DNA of 64,000 nucleotides from Meandrina meandrites (lineage: Eukaryota > Cnidaria > Anthozoa > Scleractinia > Meandrinidae), in the NCBI GenBank assembly GCA_963693305.1, contig OY855913.1, positions 24,052,114 through 24,116,113 on the forward strand. The letters run 5' to 3'. Both the position numbers and the translations under genes were made by a program. The notes beneath the pieces were generated by a model that ran no database searches, had not been told where the DNA came from, and saw only the letters and a list, made by a program, of their open reading frames with translations. Below are positions 1 through 11,290 of this stretch, in pieces (positions within the stretch are counted from its first letter, which is position 1; each line of letters begins with the position of its first letter).

Positions 1-1375
1 CTGCAAGCGAAAAGAGTTTTATAATAATTTCTTAGTTAATACTGGGCCACAGTGACTGCGATGTCACCCAATAAAGTTGTTGTTTTCGTTGGGTGTATAT
101 ATTATTTTTATGGAATATACAGCGTGCGGAGAATAGAACCCTTCAAAACTCTCTGGCTTCTCAGAAGAATGATGTTAAATTAGTATGGTAAATTATTTGT
201 GCTCAAAACGAGTACAAATATCTCACGATATTTGTTCTCCACATGCACAAGACTGGTTAAACAGGTTCCGCGCAGACCCCTTGTTCTTCATGACACACGA
301 AAGACTCAAAAACGGTGGAAGGTCGGGATTTCGTCAAAAAGCGTCTACCCGTCTTTTGCTGTTGTTTTTTTTACCTCCGGCCCTACATGCAGCCTCGCCA
401 AAATACAGCAACACTATGCGCACGAAAATTTCTAATAACACATATATACTTACCTTCGCTAGACGCCTTTGATCTGTTTAATGACTTCTGTCGAAGATTT
501 TTTTATTAAGGACGTTCATCGTAATTCTTGTAGATATCCTAGAACAGTGGAATCCCCTCTGAAATCTCGGCTCTTAAGCGGCGAAGCAACTGAGCCGAAT
601 AAGACAGCTTCTGTGTAATATTCTTTTAATAAACAATTCTTGTTAAATTAGTTCGCACTTTTTAACGGCACCCTCAAAATTAAGGTCAATTAGTGATTAT
701 TATCTTGTTGATGCCCGCTTCCTATTGGTTCAGAGCCTTAAAATAATGCCTCTAGGGATCGTACATGTTCAATGTATCAGCAAATATAGGGGTATTCCAA
801 TTTTAACTAGAGGTTCACTTTTTGGTCACTTTTTTGGTCTGGACATTCCGTTTATTTGAAATGATCCCTGACTACGCCTCCAAACTGAGAAAGTGTTATA
901 ATTAAGGTCAATAGGCGTTGTGAATTGGTCCAGAATTTCATTAACCGTAATTATAACTGTAACCAGACAGCAAATGTCTGTTAAATAATCTCGATTGTTG
1001 TACATTTTTGTAATTTGAATATAATGAAGCGACCCTTAAACTTTTGTTTTTGTTTATACCAAGGCAAGCTCGAGGGATCGAAGTTATCTTTCTTCATTCT
1101 AAATCATTACGACAGCGCAATTTTAAAATTATCTGAAAGAAACAGGGAAGAGAAAACAGTGGTTCTTGTTTCCACAGCTGCTCATAAGTTCTCCTGAACC
1201 GTTAATTCATGCACGGACGCGTATTTCTGTAACCGGGTACAGAAAAAAATATATATGTGCGCTATCTTTAGAAATCTGAATTAGCGGAAACACAGCCTTA
1301 TTGAGCTATCCCAGTCACTAATAGATTTATTGATAGATCAGTCTTATGTTTGCACAGGGAGCAGAGGAGCCAAAT
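1..1375. other. No gene recognised
   Basis: AT-rich sequence with only short open frames (95 codons or fewer) that look like no family I know. A loose duplicate of an AATTAAGGTCAAT block occurs at about 680 and 899. Confidence 0.5.
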
Positions 1376-1640
1376 TTAACCTTTGCGAATATTTAAGAGG
1401 GTGGTAAAGGGTATTTTCGTGACTCGTGATCGACCCTTTTTATTTCCCGTGAAATGCGAAATGGCTAATTTTTTCCTCGTGAATCGTGATTTCCATAGTC
1501 GCTGCGAACCTTGATTTTTCAAAACGTTCTCTTTTATTTTCCGTGAAGTGTGAAAAGCCAAAGTCATATTTTTCGTGAATTGTGAAAGGGCTGTTCTATT
1601 TTCCATGAAACGTGTTCTATACCCCCCCCCCCCCCCCCCC
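1376..1640. repeat. Degenerate TTTCGTGAATCGTGA repeats ending in a C run
   Basis: At least six degenerate units of the type TTTTCGTGAATCGTGATT are spread over 240 bases and end at a run of about 20 C. The 76-codon minus frame over them is a repeat artefact. Confidence 0.6.
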
Positions 1641-1829
1641 TAGAATCCTCATTAAAATAAGCCCCTTTACTCATGGATTGTCAGCCATTGACAGCTGTTT
1701 CGTCCTACTTACCGCTCATCAGCAAGGCGTAGCCATATGAGACACTTACGCCTGGCTATGCCATGCTCATGAGTATTTTCGGGAAGAAGTACCTGATTAG
1801 AAGGATGAAAGTGAATTACAGTTTTCATT

Positions 1830-2009
1830 TTTTTATTTTATTTTTCATTTTAAAGAAAACGACCAATTTTTTAAGCTTATAAAACATGTTTCGACAGAGC
1901 TTCTGCCATCTTCAGTTGAATGATTTACAAAGCATGGAAAGTTGAATAATAAGTAGACGGAAATGCTAATTACGACAAATAGTAACAACAGAACGTGAAA
2001 ATGTGTGAA
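1830..2009 (-). mobile_element. 3' untranslated end of the Penelope-like remnant
   Basis: Non-coding stretch directly after the stop of the fragment above. It includes the ACATGTTTCGACAGAGCTTC and TGCCATCTTCAG blocks. The outer boundary is uncertain. Confidence 0.4.
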
Positions 2010-2183
2010 TTAAAAGGATAATTTTAGATTAACATGGTGTAATTGTTGATTGAGGCAAGGTAGTTCTTTTTTAATATGAATAGCCTCCTTTATCTTGAGT
2101 TGAAAGCTGGTAGTGGCATGATCTAAAATATGAAAACAGTCGATAAAGATATTTTTCATTCTGGTAAAATTTTGAATTTTTCG
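2010..2183 (-). pseudogene. Penelope-like retroelement, C-terminal fragment
   Basis: A minus-strand frame of 57 codons plus stop contains HILDHATTSFQLKIKEAIHI followed by KKELPCLNQQLHH. This KIKEA-h-I-x(3-6)-LN-x-Q pattern is what I know from the C-terminus of GIY-YIG endonuclease domains in Penelope-like elements of animals. A stop lies just upstream in frame and the reverse transcriptase is absent, so this is a 5'-truncated remnant. The flank at 1870-1930, with a GCCATCTTCAG block, would be its 3' untranslated end. Confidence 0.55.
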
Positions 2184-2366
2184 TCATTTATTTTTCTCTT
2201 TAGTTGATATTCCTTTGTTTCCACCAATTATGGTGTGTTTTTTTTCTTTTACTTTCAAGAGTATAAAGCAAATTCGTAGCCAGCTTCCGGCGATACTTGT
2301 GAAAACACGATATATCATAATCAGACACCAGCTGCCCCTTTTATGCACGTGTTGCATTAGTGTTTT

Positions 2367-2845
2367 AAAGCCTGGTTTTCGTATGCCGCAGACCTAAGCC
2401 TGGTTCTCATATGCTACCAACCTACTGCGATATAGCCGCCGCTACTGCCTGGGATACTGCTCCCACATAATTATGAGATCATACGCCGCCGGCAACAAAG
2501 ATCATCGCAGGTATTTACTGCCCGCATACCTGCGAAGTTGACTTGAGTTCAACTTCGCAGGCACTTAGGCGATTTTTCCGGAGTGCCGGCGATAAAGATA
2601 TTTTGTGAGAACGGTATCCTAGGCTTGTACCGGCGGCTATGTCGCAGTTAGGTCAGCGGCACATGAGAACCAGGCTCTACCTGCGACATAGCCGATGGTT
2701 CATGCCTGGGATACTGCTTTCATAAAACATTTATCGCCGGCGCTCTAGAAAAACGCCGAAGTGCCTGCCAAGTGGACTCAAGGCCACTTCGCAGGCATGC
2801 CGGCTATGTCGCAGGTAGGTCGGCGGCATTTGAGAAGCAGGCTTA
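2367..2845. mobile_element. Nested inverted-repeat (MITE-like) elements
   Basis: A 2398-2676 unit has inverted termini of about 45 bases: AGCCTGGTTCTCATATGC on the left, and on the right the complement of AGCCTGGTTCTCATGTGC followed by the CTGCGACATAGCC block. The same ends recur at 2367-2395 and 2677-2845, so two or three related units are joined. No coding capacity. Superfamily not assigned. Confidence 0.65.
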
Positions 2846-4159
2846 ACACATTTTACCGTCCGAAATTTGCGCTCGTTTTCCGAGTGCATAAATATATTCG
2901 GAAGGAACGGAAACAGCTTGAAGTAACAGAATAATGAATACTGAAAAGCGGCTAAAAAATTCTAAAGAATTATGAATTATTGCGTATTTCTAATAAACAG
3001 AAGATCAGGGCAGACGGGCCTTAACCAGGCTGCATTTTACTAAGCGTACGATCTCACTTGGCGCTCATTCTGGGTTCGATGTACACGATGTACACGATGT
3101 TTGGAAGATCGAAGACTCTGCTCGCAGGGTAACAATTGATCGTTCGCTCGTTCATTTTCTCACACCTATGGTACATATTAAACAAAATGTTTTTGTTTAC
3201 CGATCTTCCAGCTTAAAACTACAGTAACGATTTACCGACATTTAATGAACTTCATTTCCGTCAAGTTTATTTATACATTGTTCAGCGGAATTACAAACAA
3301 AAGTCTACAGCCCATGGGCCAACCGAACATGTGAGTGAGTGCGCTCGCCGCTACGATAACCAATTTTGAATTCTGCAAAATAGTCGTAAAAAAACTGCAG
3401 AACTGCTGCTTTCAGTTCGGTGTCAATAGGTATTGAAATTCAACAGTGGAAACCGTTTTGGTTGCGGTAGTAATGTGAATGCATATATGTTAAAAGGAAT
3501 GAAGGAGTCCTCCGTGTACATTAACTGTAAAGTTTATTTCAAAAACAACAAAAAGTTACAAGTAGTTTTTAAGTCACTCCAAGGACTAGCGATTCTATCA
3601 AGCAAAACTTTAAATCACTCAACTCTAAGCTTTCTTAACTTGCTGCATTATCAAAAGCCAGAGGAATTTGGTTTACAGTCTTACAAACGCCATTACACTT
3701 CCTAGCCCTAATTAGTACATAACTGGAAAATATCGTAATGAAAAATAAATGGCTTTGGATAAGGTCACAAATGAAATGGATACGCATGCATACAAATGAA
3801 TGAAGCACATACTAACGAAACATATACGTGCTGAAGCCAGAAATGAAGTGAGTGCAAGTGTCAGAACTTAGCGTTTGGGTGATCAGGAACATCAATGGTG
3901 CAACTCGTTCCCAGGGCTTTTCCTTATCAAGGGAAAAGTCCTGGGAACGAGGCTAATAAATAGTGGCAAGGTAGTAGTAACTCACTCGGGAATAAAAAAA
4001 AATGCTATGCTGCTTTTGAAGAACAAATTCCAAACAATAAGTTCTTCTTTGCCATTTCGTACTTTTTCCAAACTACAAAGTTTTACTATTTATAAAAATA
4101 AAATAAGAAAAAGAATGGCTTAAGAGCTTGTGTTATATTTTCCGGCTCTGTGACAATCT
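2846..4159. other. 3' flank of gene A
   Basis: Apart from the foldback at 3904-3951, I see a minor GTACACGAT triplication near 3080 and nothing coding. An AATAAA on the minus strand lies at about 3538, possibly far too distant to serve gene A. Confidence 0.4.
3904..3951. repeat. Short perfect-stem foldback
   Basis: CTCGTTCCCAGGGCTTTTCC, a short loop, then GGGAAAAGTCCTGGGAACG and AGG form a hairpin of about 20 pairs with one mismatch. The stem ends recur at 60116-60165. Confidence 0.6.
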
Positions 4160-6372
4160 TTAAGCTCCGATTTCGCCACCAACACCCCCTTCTTCCACGG
4201 CTGCCGGTACTAAAGAAAGAGGGAGACAAAAAATTACGCTATTAATATTAATCGTTAATATGGGGCTTGTTCTGCTTAAGGTCTTGTGGGTCATTATAAA
4301 ATATGGACGTAACGAAGGCATGGCTGTATATCTTGAAAGAGTTACGCTTCGAGCCTAAAAGGAGAATGTGAACCCTGGCTGGCTTCTTCGTACAAGGATT
4401 TTCTCGCTGAAATAAATTTGGTTATGTTCCAATTCTTTTACTAAAATTTTCGCTCTTTAAAGGTACCATAATCTCGTTTGAAGATGTGGGCGTAATACAA
4501 ATTCATTTTCATTTCTAAGAGGTATCAATTCTGACAAGTTATCGACTTATACCCTTAAAGGTATCGCGAGAACTCTAACGCCAGGTGGTCATTTCAGATT
4601 TTAGCAACCCTTAGTTGTACCAATCAACAAGTTTATCCCTTAAAAGATAGAACGAGCATCTCGAATTTTTTTGGTTCTATACTTTTTATTGTGATTACAA
4701 TTGTTCAGACACAAATAACAAACAAAGTGAGAGAAAAACGCTTACCCTTTTCATCTCTAAAAACCTCCAAGTTGACACGAGGCAGAAAGTCGCAATCCAC
4801 CAGTTGTCTGCTATTAGTAACTGGCACAAAGGCATTCTTCTGAATAAAGTATATACCATCGGAGTTGTCACACAGGACCCGAGACAATGTGCTCTTCCGA
4901 ATCTCGGTCAGTTGGGGAAGAGTAAAAGCAGCGTGAGGGTCGTTCCTTTCATACCAGAACCGATCGCCATGGCGTAGGTTACTGAACTGTTTGGTCATTA
5001 TGCAGGTGTAAGTAAAACCGAGCACACTTCCAGGAACCGGGAACTCGCTCACGGCTGTGAATATGTCGATATCTTTCACGGCAGCGTAAACGTTTTTGAT
5101 CCTGTCGACCTGTTCTTCGCTAAAAAATTGGCGAAGCTGAGGAAAGAGTGTAGGTGAGCCCCCTCCGCACGCTGCTAAAAACTGGGTGTAGCCTGGTAAG
5201 CCATGATCCCGACCACGTTGGAAGTTTATTGCGGGAAGATCGCCTACTATGCCATCAATAGTTGGCCCTTCAAATATGAGTCTCTCACGTACGGCGGGCA
5301 CAAAATTCCTGCAAAAAAATGCAATGAATTGTCGGTTACAGCAGTGCAGCTCATCGAAGAGCCACAAGAAAGTGCCGGGGATGCACGGTATCTATAATCG
5401 AACAGGATTTCTAATACAATTTAGAAAATTAAGCACAAGGACATCTTTCGTAGGCTAAATTGAACAGCTTGTCAGCGCAGCGGAAGGCAAAATGCGCATT
5501 CTTTTATAGACTTTTAGCTATAATGGAGGAAAAAAGCGAGGAAAATGTCTTTAACGGGGATTTGTCAGGGATTTAAATAGATTTTTGAACAGCCAAAATA
5601 TATATTTGTAGCATAGGAAATCTAAAAGTAATGGGCCAGCTTTATTAACAATTGATATATTAGAGCACTGAAACTGCTAACAAGCGTCTTTGGCCGCGGA
5701 TGGCTTGGATGGAAATGTATTGTCCTCCTTAACATACCTAAAGTAAAAAGACTGCATCCCTTTTTCTTACGTTTAGCCTCATAAAATACTTAGATAAAAC
5801 GGGCATTAAGGAACTCTGCTCGAGACATTTTGAAAGCCCCTTTTAATTCTTAATTTATTATCGATAACTATGACTATAATTAATTTATTTGCTCAATCAA
5901 TTAATAACTGAATTTCAGTTCAATTAGTAAAGCCTAACCATACAGTATAGATTAAATCTTTCTTACCCGTCTGGCAGTTGGGCAAATTCAAGAACCAGTC
6001 CTAATAACATCTCTGAAATAAAATTGACCTTTCCTCCCAAAAACAAGAGACCTGCGTCGAAAAACTGCCTGGTGGGAATGAAGCCACGAAATATAAGCCG
6101 CGGCCTGTTACGCCGAGACTCAGAAAAAGAGAAGAGCTTAAAGACATCACGGATAAGAGTATGACCCATTCTAAGAACCGCTGTAGAGAAGACGTTGAAC
6201 ATTTGAGTGTCCTGTTTGGGATCGTAGCCATTGAAGAACTGACCTTCTGACTCCAACTCAATGCCTGCGTTAACCCTCTGAAAAACAGAAGATTGGCGAA
6301 TTCAGGTTTAAACTTTTACACTGATCTTTTTAAGAGCACACAGTTTCAATCAATCCATCGATCGATCGATCG

Positions 6373-6416
<44 letters not shown>

Positions 6417-6452
6417 GTCAGTCAATTAGTCAGTCAATCAATCAGTCAGTAG

Positions 6453-6483
<31 letters not shown>

Positions 6484-6485
6484 AG

Positions 6486-6559
<74 letters not shown>

Positions 6560-9500
6560 TCAATCGGTTGATGTAACAATTAGTGAGAGTGCTAATTTAC
6601 ACTCCTGGTGGAGAGGGGCACCGTGACAAAGTCTCAGTGATTCACTCAAGGAAACAACACAAAACTGAAAAAGACTGGTCATGGATGGAACCAACACTTC
6701 TCAATCCACAACCATTCGGTCACCCCTGAGTCTTATCACCCTTTGGTTTCCTGTTTATTGCCACAGTAGAAGCTTAATTTTGATCAAAGTCACGTTTGGC
6801 ACTTTGACTCTACTTATTAAAAGCTTACAAAACGCAATTTCTTTCCCACTTTGAAGTTTGGTAATCTACTTGTGTTTTTTGGGAGCGTGTCTGTGGCGTA
6901 GCAGCGCATATTGATTTTTAATTCCTTGGTTTTCTTTTTTTTTGATTTTGTGAATCAATCAAAGAAGGTCTTACCACATTTTTATCGAAGAGTTGTGCAA
7001 GCCACTCATTGTAAGTAATGTGCTGTAATTCGGCAGCAACAATTTTGCGAGCCTCTTGAAACACTTTCTCATCATCCCACAGTTTATTCATCTCGTGCAG
7101 GCGTTTGGCAATGCGATTGTGCTCTCTGACCCATAAAGTGTGCATCGCCATTAAGGCTGTCAATCAAAAGACAAGTATAGTTGAGAATGACTACTGGTAA
7201 CATTCAATCAATCAACCAACCAACAAACAAGCCATTCAATCAATCAATCAATCAATCGATCGATCGATCGATCGATCGATCGATCAATCAATCAATCAAT
7301 CAATCGATCGATCAACCAGACTCGAACAGTTAAAACCTTCGTCCCTAGTAACTGGCACATTTTAAAAATGTAATCCTGCATCCTGTACAATATTTAATTC
7401 GTTATGGCAAGAAATGTTTCCCGTGTTTCCTTAGATTAAAGCTAATACAACTGGATGTTTGAAAGTGTGGCACTTCATGAGTGTTTCTTTCGACAAGGGC
7501 TCTGTGGAAACAACTCGAGGAAAAGCTTTTGGCCTAACACAGTCAGCGAGCTAGCGTATCCTTTTGCTAGTTCGATTCATACACCTTATTTCAAAATGGC
7601 GGAAATACATTATTCTTATGCCTATATGTTAATTGGCCCTCGTTGCTTCGTTTCAAGCCAACGATTCTTTTGAGTTTTGCAGATGCGATCGAGGCAATGA
7701 GGGCCAATTAACATGAAGACAAAAGAATAATGTATTTTTCGTCTTTTTGGAATAAGTTGTATAAAGACTTTTAAATACAGCGGAGCATGACAGTAGCCCT
7801 ACTCTTGAACCTTAAGTCCGTAATTTTAGTCGACATTAGGCAATAAGAGGTGATTTAAGCAGAGTTGGAAGAAAAAGGATGGCGAACATAGGCAGATACA
7901 AGCGCCTTTAGGCGCCTTAACAAGCTATGTCCAGGTCCTACCTTGATTTTCGTTAACTCGAATGTCGCCAGCTAAAAAGCAAGGGTCTTCCTCCGGGTTA
8001 GCAGATCTACAGAAGGCTTCTTCGTCCGCTGCAGGAAGAATCGGGCATGGTCTTGCGGCCTGTATGAATGGACGAACGTCCAGAAATTTTCGGTCGTTTG
8101 GATCACGAAGCTGCTCTGCTAAGACTGGGTCTGAGCCATACACTTGTGACCCTTCCAAGTAGGAAGTTACGTCGTTTATCTGCCATACAACATTTAAAAT
8201 AAATATCTTAAGTATATGGTTAAATTACTAAATCTTACAAAAAGAGGCTTCGCACTAAGCAAAGCATGGCATCTACTTATTGTAAAGCTCGTCACACACT
8301 AGCCAATTTTTCGTCGGCGGTCAAAAAAATCTTCATTTGTCGGCTAAGCTATATATAGTGTGCGGTGAATTCAGACTACGACAAGATCAGCCCTTGTCAA
8401 TCAATGTGGTTTTATCTGGCAGTGCTAGATCTCAAAATGCCATGTCGGGTCTTTCAAGCGCTTATTTTCCCACTCATTCATGGTGGCATTGTTTACTTTC
8501 CATGCAAGAAAAAAATAGGAAATATAGTAGAAGAACGGTGCTAAAATGAATGACATAACAGATAAAGTTTAGGCCAGTTTTTTAAATAATATATTTCAAA
8601 AATTGACCGAACTGACCTGTTGACCATCTTTAGTCTGAGCTGACCTCCTGAGTGGGATACACTCCGCACTTTGATTATTGCTGAGCTCATCCCCTTTAAG
8701 TATATCGATTCCAGTACATCCTTCACGAATAGGGCACGGTTCATCGTTCACTCCACACTCGACGTCCGGGGTTAACGCAGTCAAAGTAATATCGTGGTCC
8801 AAAAATTGACCCCATGTCATTACCGCGTGGGTTAGATTTGGTCTAGTGTTGTTGACATCAAAACGTGTGCTATTAAACACTTCTCGGCTGACTCTCCTAG
8901 CATTGGGCAGGAGCTTGCCTGATATGACTGAGTTAATCCTTGGTAAGAAGCCTGGCTGAGTATACGCAGTGGGAGTGAGTAAGCCTGGAAAACGTAGCAG
9001 TGGTTGACCAGCGGCACCTTGTTTTGTGTTGCACAGGTTGTTGCACGTTCCGTCGAACGTGCGATACTTGAGCTTGAGACACTCTATCGTCGCGTTTACC
9101 GGGTCGCAGTTTGCCTTGTTTAGCGTATCCAATATTTGTTGGGCAGCTTCAAGAGTCAAAGACCCTTGGCACACTTCATACGCACCCACGATAAGTAGAG
9201 CTCCTAGAAGGAAGCTAAATAACAAAAAGAAAAGGAGGCTAGGAGTCAATATTATCATCATTGTTGAACAGCCATCATGGACATGATGGACGGTCTGTAA
9301 TAAAGAATCTCGATCAAGTCATTTTTTTGGTCGATTGGCCCACAAGGACGGAGGTTATTTCGGTTTTCGTAGCGAGAAGTGATTAGGAGTTCAATAGTCC
9401 TCTGCAGTGGGATACTAGCCCACGGAATTATGTCAGGTTTTCCAAACAAATCGCTGGTACCCAGTGTTACTCCTGAGTGGAGTGAGATACAGTGAGAGTT

Positions 9501-10341
9501 GATCGTAGAAAGGGCTGGGGGGGGGGGGGGGGGGGGGGAAGGAGTTAAAGGGGTTAAATGGGAACTGGATTTTCCAGTGTTTTCACTGGAATGTAATTGG
9601 ATCACTTGGATCTAGGAATCACAAACAATAAACGAGGAATGGGAGTTGGATTTGGACGATTTGGGTAAGTGGATTGGCTGGAAAACGTGAATAGGACAAA
9701 ATTTGGGCTGAGAAGTGAGATTCATGCAACCCCCCCCCCCCCCCCCCCTCCCCAGCACCCACGTAAAGGTTCTTACTAAGAGCACAGAACGAACTGGGCT
9801 GTCTCCACCTGAAGACCAACGCGTCTAGCCATAACGCCAGCTCCTGGGGGGGGGGGGGTGGGGGAATTGGGAGAGGGGGAGAGCCCTAGGGATTTTTTGG
9901 GGTCTGGATTTTTGCCTCCATTCGATCATTCTCGTCATTTGAAATCCCGAGTCCACCGTTTAATTTTTTATTTGGCAAATATATTAATTATGTTGCCACT
10001 TCAGTGAAAGTTTGTTAACGCTTGACAAATATGATAATCGTAATTCTCCAAAGAATAACAATATACAATATAAAGTAAACCGTCAACAATGTGATATCAT
10101 TTGTGTTCATGTACGGAAGGGGCTATAGACAGTGATCAATATTCTAAAAATGTTAGAAAGAGTTGAAGAGTGAACTTATTCGAATCGCTTGTACCAACTG
10201 CAAAACGGCTGAACAAAACCAGTACGGTAAGTTCTTTTTTTATTTAATGAAGTGTGTAAACAAATTCATCTTTGCTGTTAATGATCAAGCTGGTAAAAAA
10301 GTCAATTTATCGTAAAATTTAACGTACCTTGTTGCCTGCAT
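4160..10341 (-). CDS. Gene A: secreted animal haem peroxidase (peroxidasin-like), complete
   Basis: Seven coding exons on the minus strand: 10328-10341, 8617-9214, 7942-8179, 6975-7156, 5967-6277, 4746-5308 and 4160-4209. All junctions are GT-AG and in phase; the sum is 1956 nt, 651 residues plus stop. The N-terminus MQATSFLLGALLIVGA looks like a signal peptide, so the product should be secreted or granule-stored. Seen in order: distal haem motif [14 protein letters not shown] (His about 145 with the Gln and Asp), calcium loop VTSYLEGSQVYGS, GDIRVNENQ (catalytic Arg 278, ester-linked Glu 281), WVREHNRIA, proximal LRMGHTLIR (His 383), and [13 protein letters not shown] (Asn 476). The family oxidises halides or tyrosyl/phenolic groups with H2O2 using covalently bound haem; the substrate here is unknown. 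There are no Ig or LRR domains, unlike true peroxidasin. Odd point: Glu 213 stands where the calcium-binding Asp is expected. The last exon gives a short Gly-rich tail ending GGEIGA. Introns hold microsatellites, a foldback element and a SINE fragment. Confidence 0.93.
6355..6560. repeat. Tetranucleotide tract (ATCA/GTCA/ATCG) in gene A intron 4
   Basis: About 200 bases of ATCA repeats interrupted by CAGT and ATCG variants, lying just beyond exon 5 in the intron between exons 4 and 5. Confidence 0.9.
7204..7316. repeat. Tetranucleotide tract (ATCA/ATCG) in gene A intron 3
   Basis: ATCA and GATC repeats close to the exon 4 acceptor. It is the same repeat class as the intron 4 tract. Confidence 0.85.
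7603..7736. mobile_element. Foldback element in gene A intron 3
   Basis: The left arm, ACATTATTCTTATGCC then ATGTTAATTGGCCCTCGTTGC, is the reverse complement (with a few mismatches) of GCAATGAGGGCCAATTAACA and the following AAGAATAATGT. Arms are about 42 bases with a loop of about 45. Non-coding. Confidence 0.6.
9335..9500 (-). mobile_element. SINE body fragment in gene A intron 1
   Basis: Diverged match to the body of the SINE at 16145-16437 (CGGAGGTTATTTCGG, GGGATACTAGCCCA, GCTGGTACCCA and CTGAGTGGAG blocks in order). The tRNA-like head is missing. A long G run follows at 9518. Confidence 0.5.
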
Positions 10342-10371
10342 TTTGCTTTTGAATTACCTCTCACTTGACAC
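10342..10371 (-). other. Gene A 5' UTR part of the start-codon exon
   Basis: The start-codon exon runs from 10371 to 10328. It follows the acceptor TTCAACAG, carries 30 nt of leader, then ATGCAGGCAACAAG and the donor GTACGT. It encodes only four and two-thirds codons. Gene B has the same 44-nt exon at 38315-38358, with matching leader bases. That conservation is the main reason for choosing this ATG over the in-frame ATG at 9261, which lies inside the preceding intron. Confidence 0.75.
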
Positions 10372-11089
10372 CTGTTGAATCAGTAACAGAAAAAGTCAGT
10401 GCGAGCTTACTAGTTCTGGGAGATTTCTTTTTTAATGTACATGATGGAGTCGCTAGAATGGTATATGCAACGATTTGCGCAAATTATTTTGTCCAAACTG
10501 TGATTGCTGATGGGCCTCGGCGCGCCCGATACTTTTCGAATATTCACAGTTCATCGAAATGGTTCTTTAGTATTTTTAATTGGGTATTTACGAGTTCAGG
10601 TGTGTCTTGCGCTTCTTAAAATCATGCAGAAATTAAATAACAGTGTCCCTTTAGTGTTCGTATTTTCTGTTTAAAAAACGCAGAACTTTGAAGCTGTCCT
10701 TAATTTGTAAAAGTTTTTGTGTGCAACATCTACCACCATGACTTAGCAAAACATAACATCAGAGAACTCGACACAAACTCAATGAGATAGCTTAGTTTTA
10801 TTTTTAAATGGCGGGACACAACATTAACAAGGCAAAAAACGCGGATTATGTTTAAAACGACTTAAGCAGGTGAGAGTCCAAAATCGTTTTGTTCAAATAA
10901 GTTTAGTTGTAGCCAAGAAAAAATGAGAAGAGTTTAAAAGGTGGCCAAAAAAAGGGAAACAGAACATAACAAATATTTGATCTTTTTAAGAAGTTTAAAT
11001 CTCTAACCTCTCAAAACAGACAAACAAACACAACAAACTTGGGCAATCTATAGCGTACAGGAAAATAAACAAAAGAATCCAATGCGTAC

Positions 11090-11187
11090 CTTAATGAAGC
11101 TGTAAATTTGAGCCGGGAATCCAAAACAGAACAAAGCGATTCCTTGTGGTATCTCTTCAGAGGAGGAGAGCCTTGCCTGCTGTGGTG
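11090..11187 (-). other. Gene A non-coding leader exon (5' UTR exon 1)
   Basis: This stretch is inferred to be a transcribed, untranslated first exon. It begins near the TTTCACCACAG initiator-like motif, about 25 nt below the TATA box, and ends at the donor AAG|GTACGC. Gene B has an alignable stretch at 39069-39163, also ending in a GT donor. The intron to the start-codon exon would be 718 nt. The exact transcription start cannot be fixed from sequence. Confidence 0.55.
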
Positions 11188-11290
11188 AAATCGGAGTTGA
11201 ACGTTCCTGCTTTTATAGAGCTCGTTTCGTGCTATACCCTAGTTAGTGGGCAAAGTCTAACTACCTCAAAACAAAAGCAGTTTGACTTCA
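11188..11290 (-). promoter_or_regulatory. Gene A core promoter with TATA box
   Basis: A TATAAAAG box reads on the minus strand at 11217-11210. An initiator-like TTTCACC follows about 25 nt downstream, the usual spacing for a metazoan TATA promoter. The flanking 100 bases align with the region above gene B and with three decayed copies in the A-B interval, which argues that this is a defined module rather than chance. Confidence 0.6.

Noticed and set aside
8596..9261. Gene A start at 9261
   Set aside because: The bases above 9215 form a good pyrimidine-rich acceptor (ending TTATTTAG), and the conserved 44-nt exon at 10328-10371 supplies the start in phase in both A and B.
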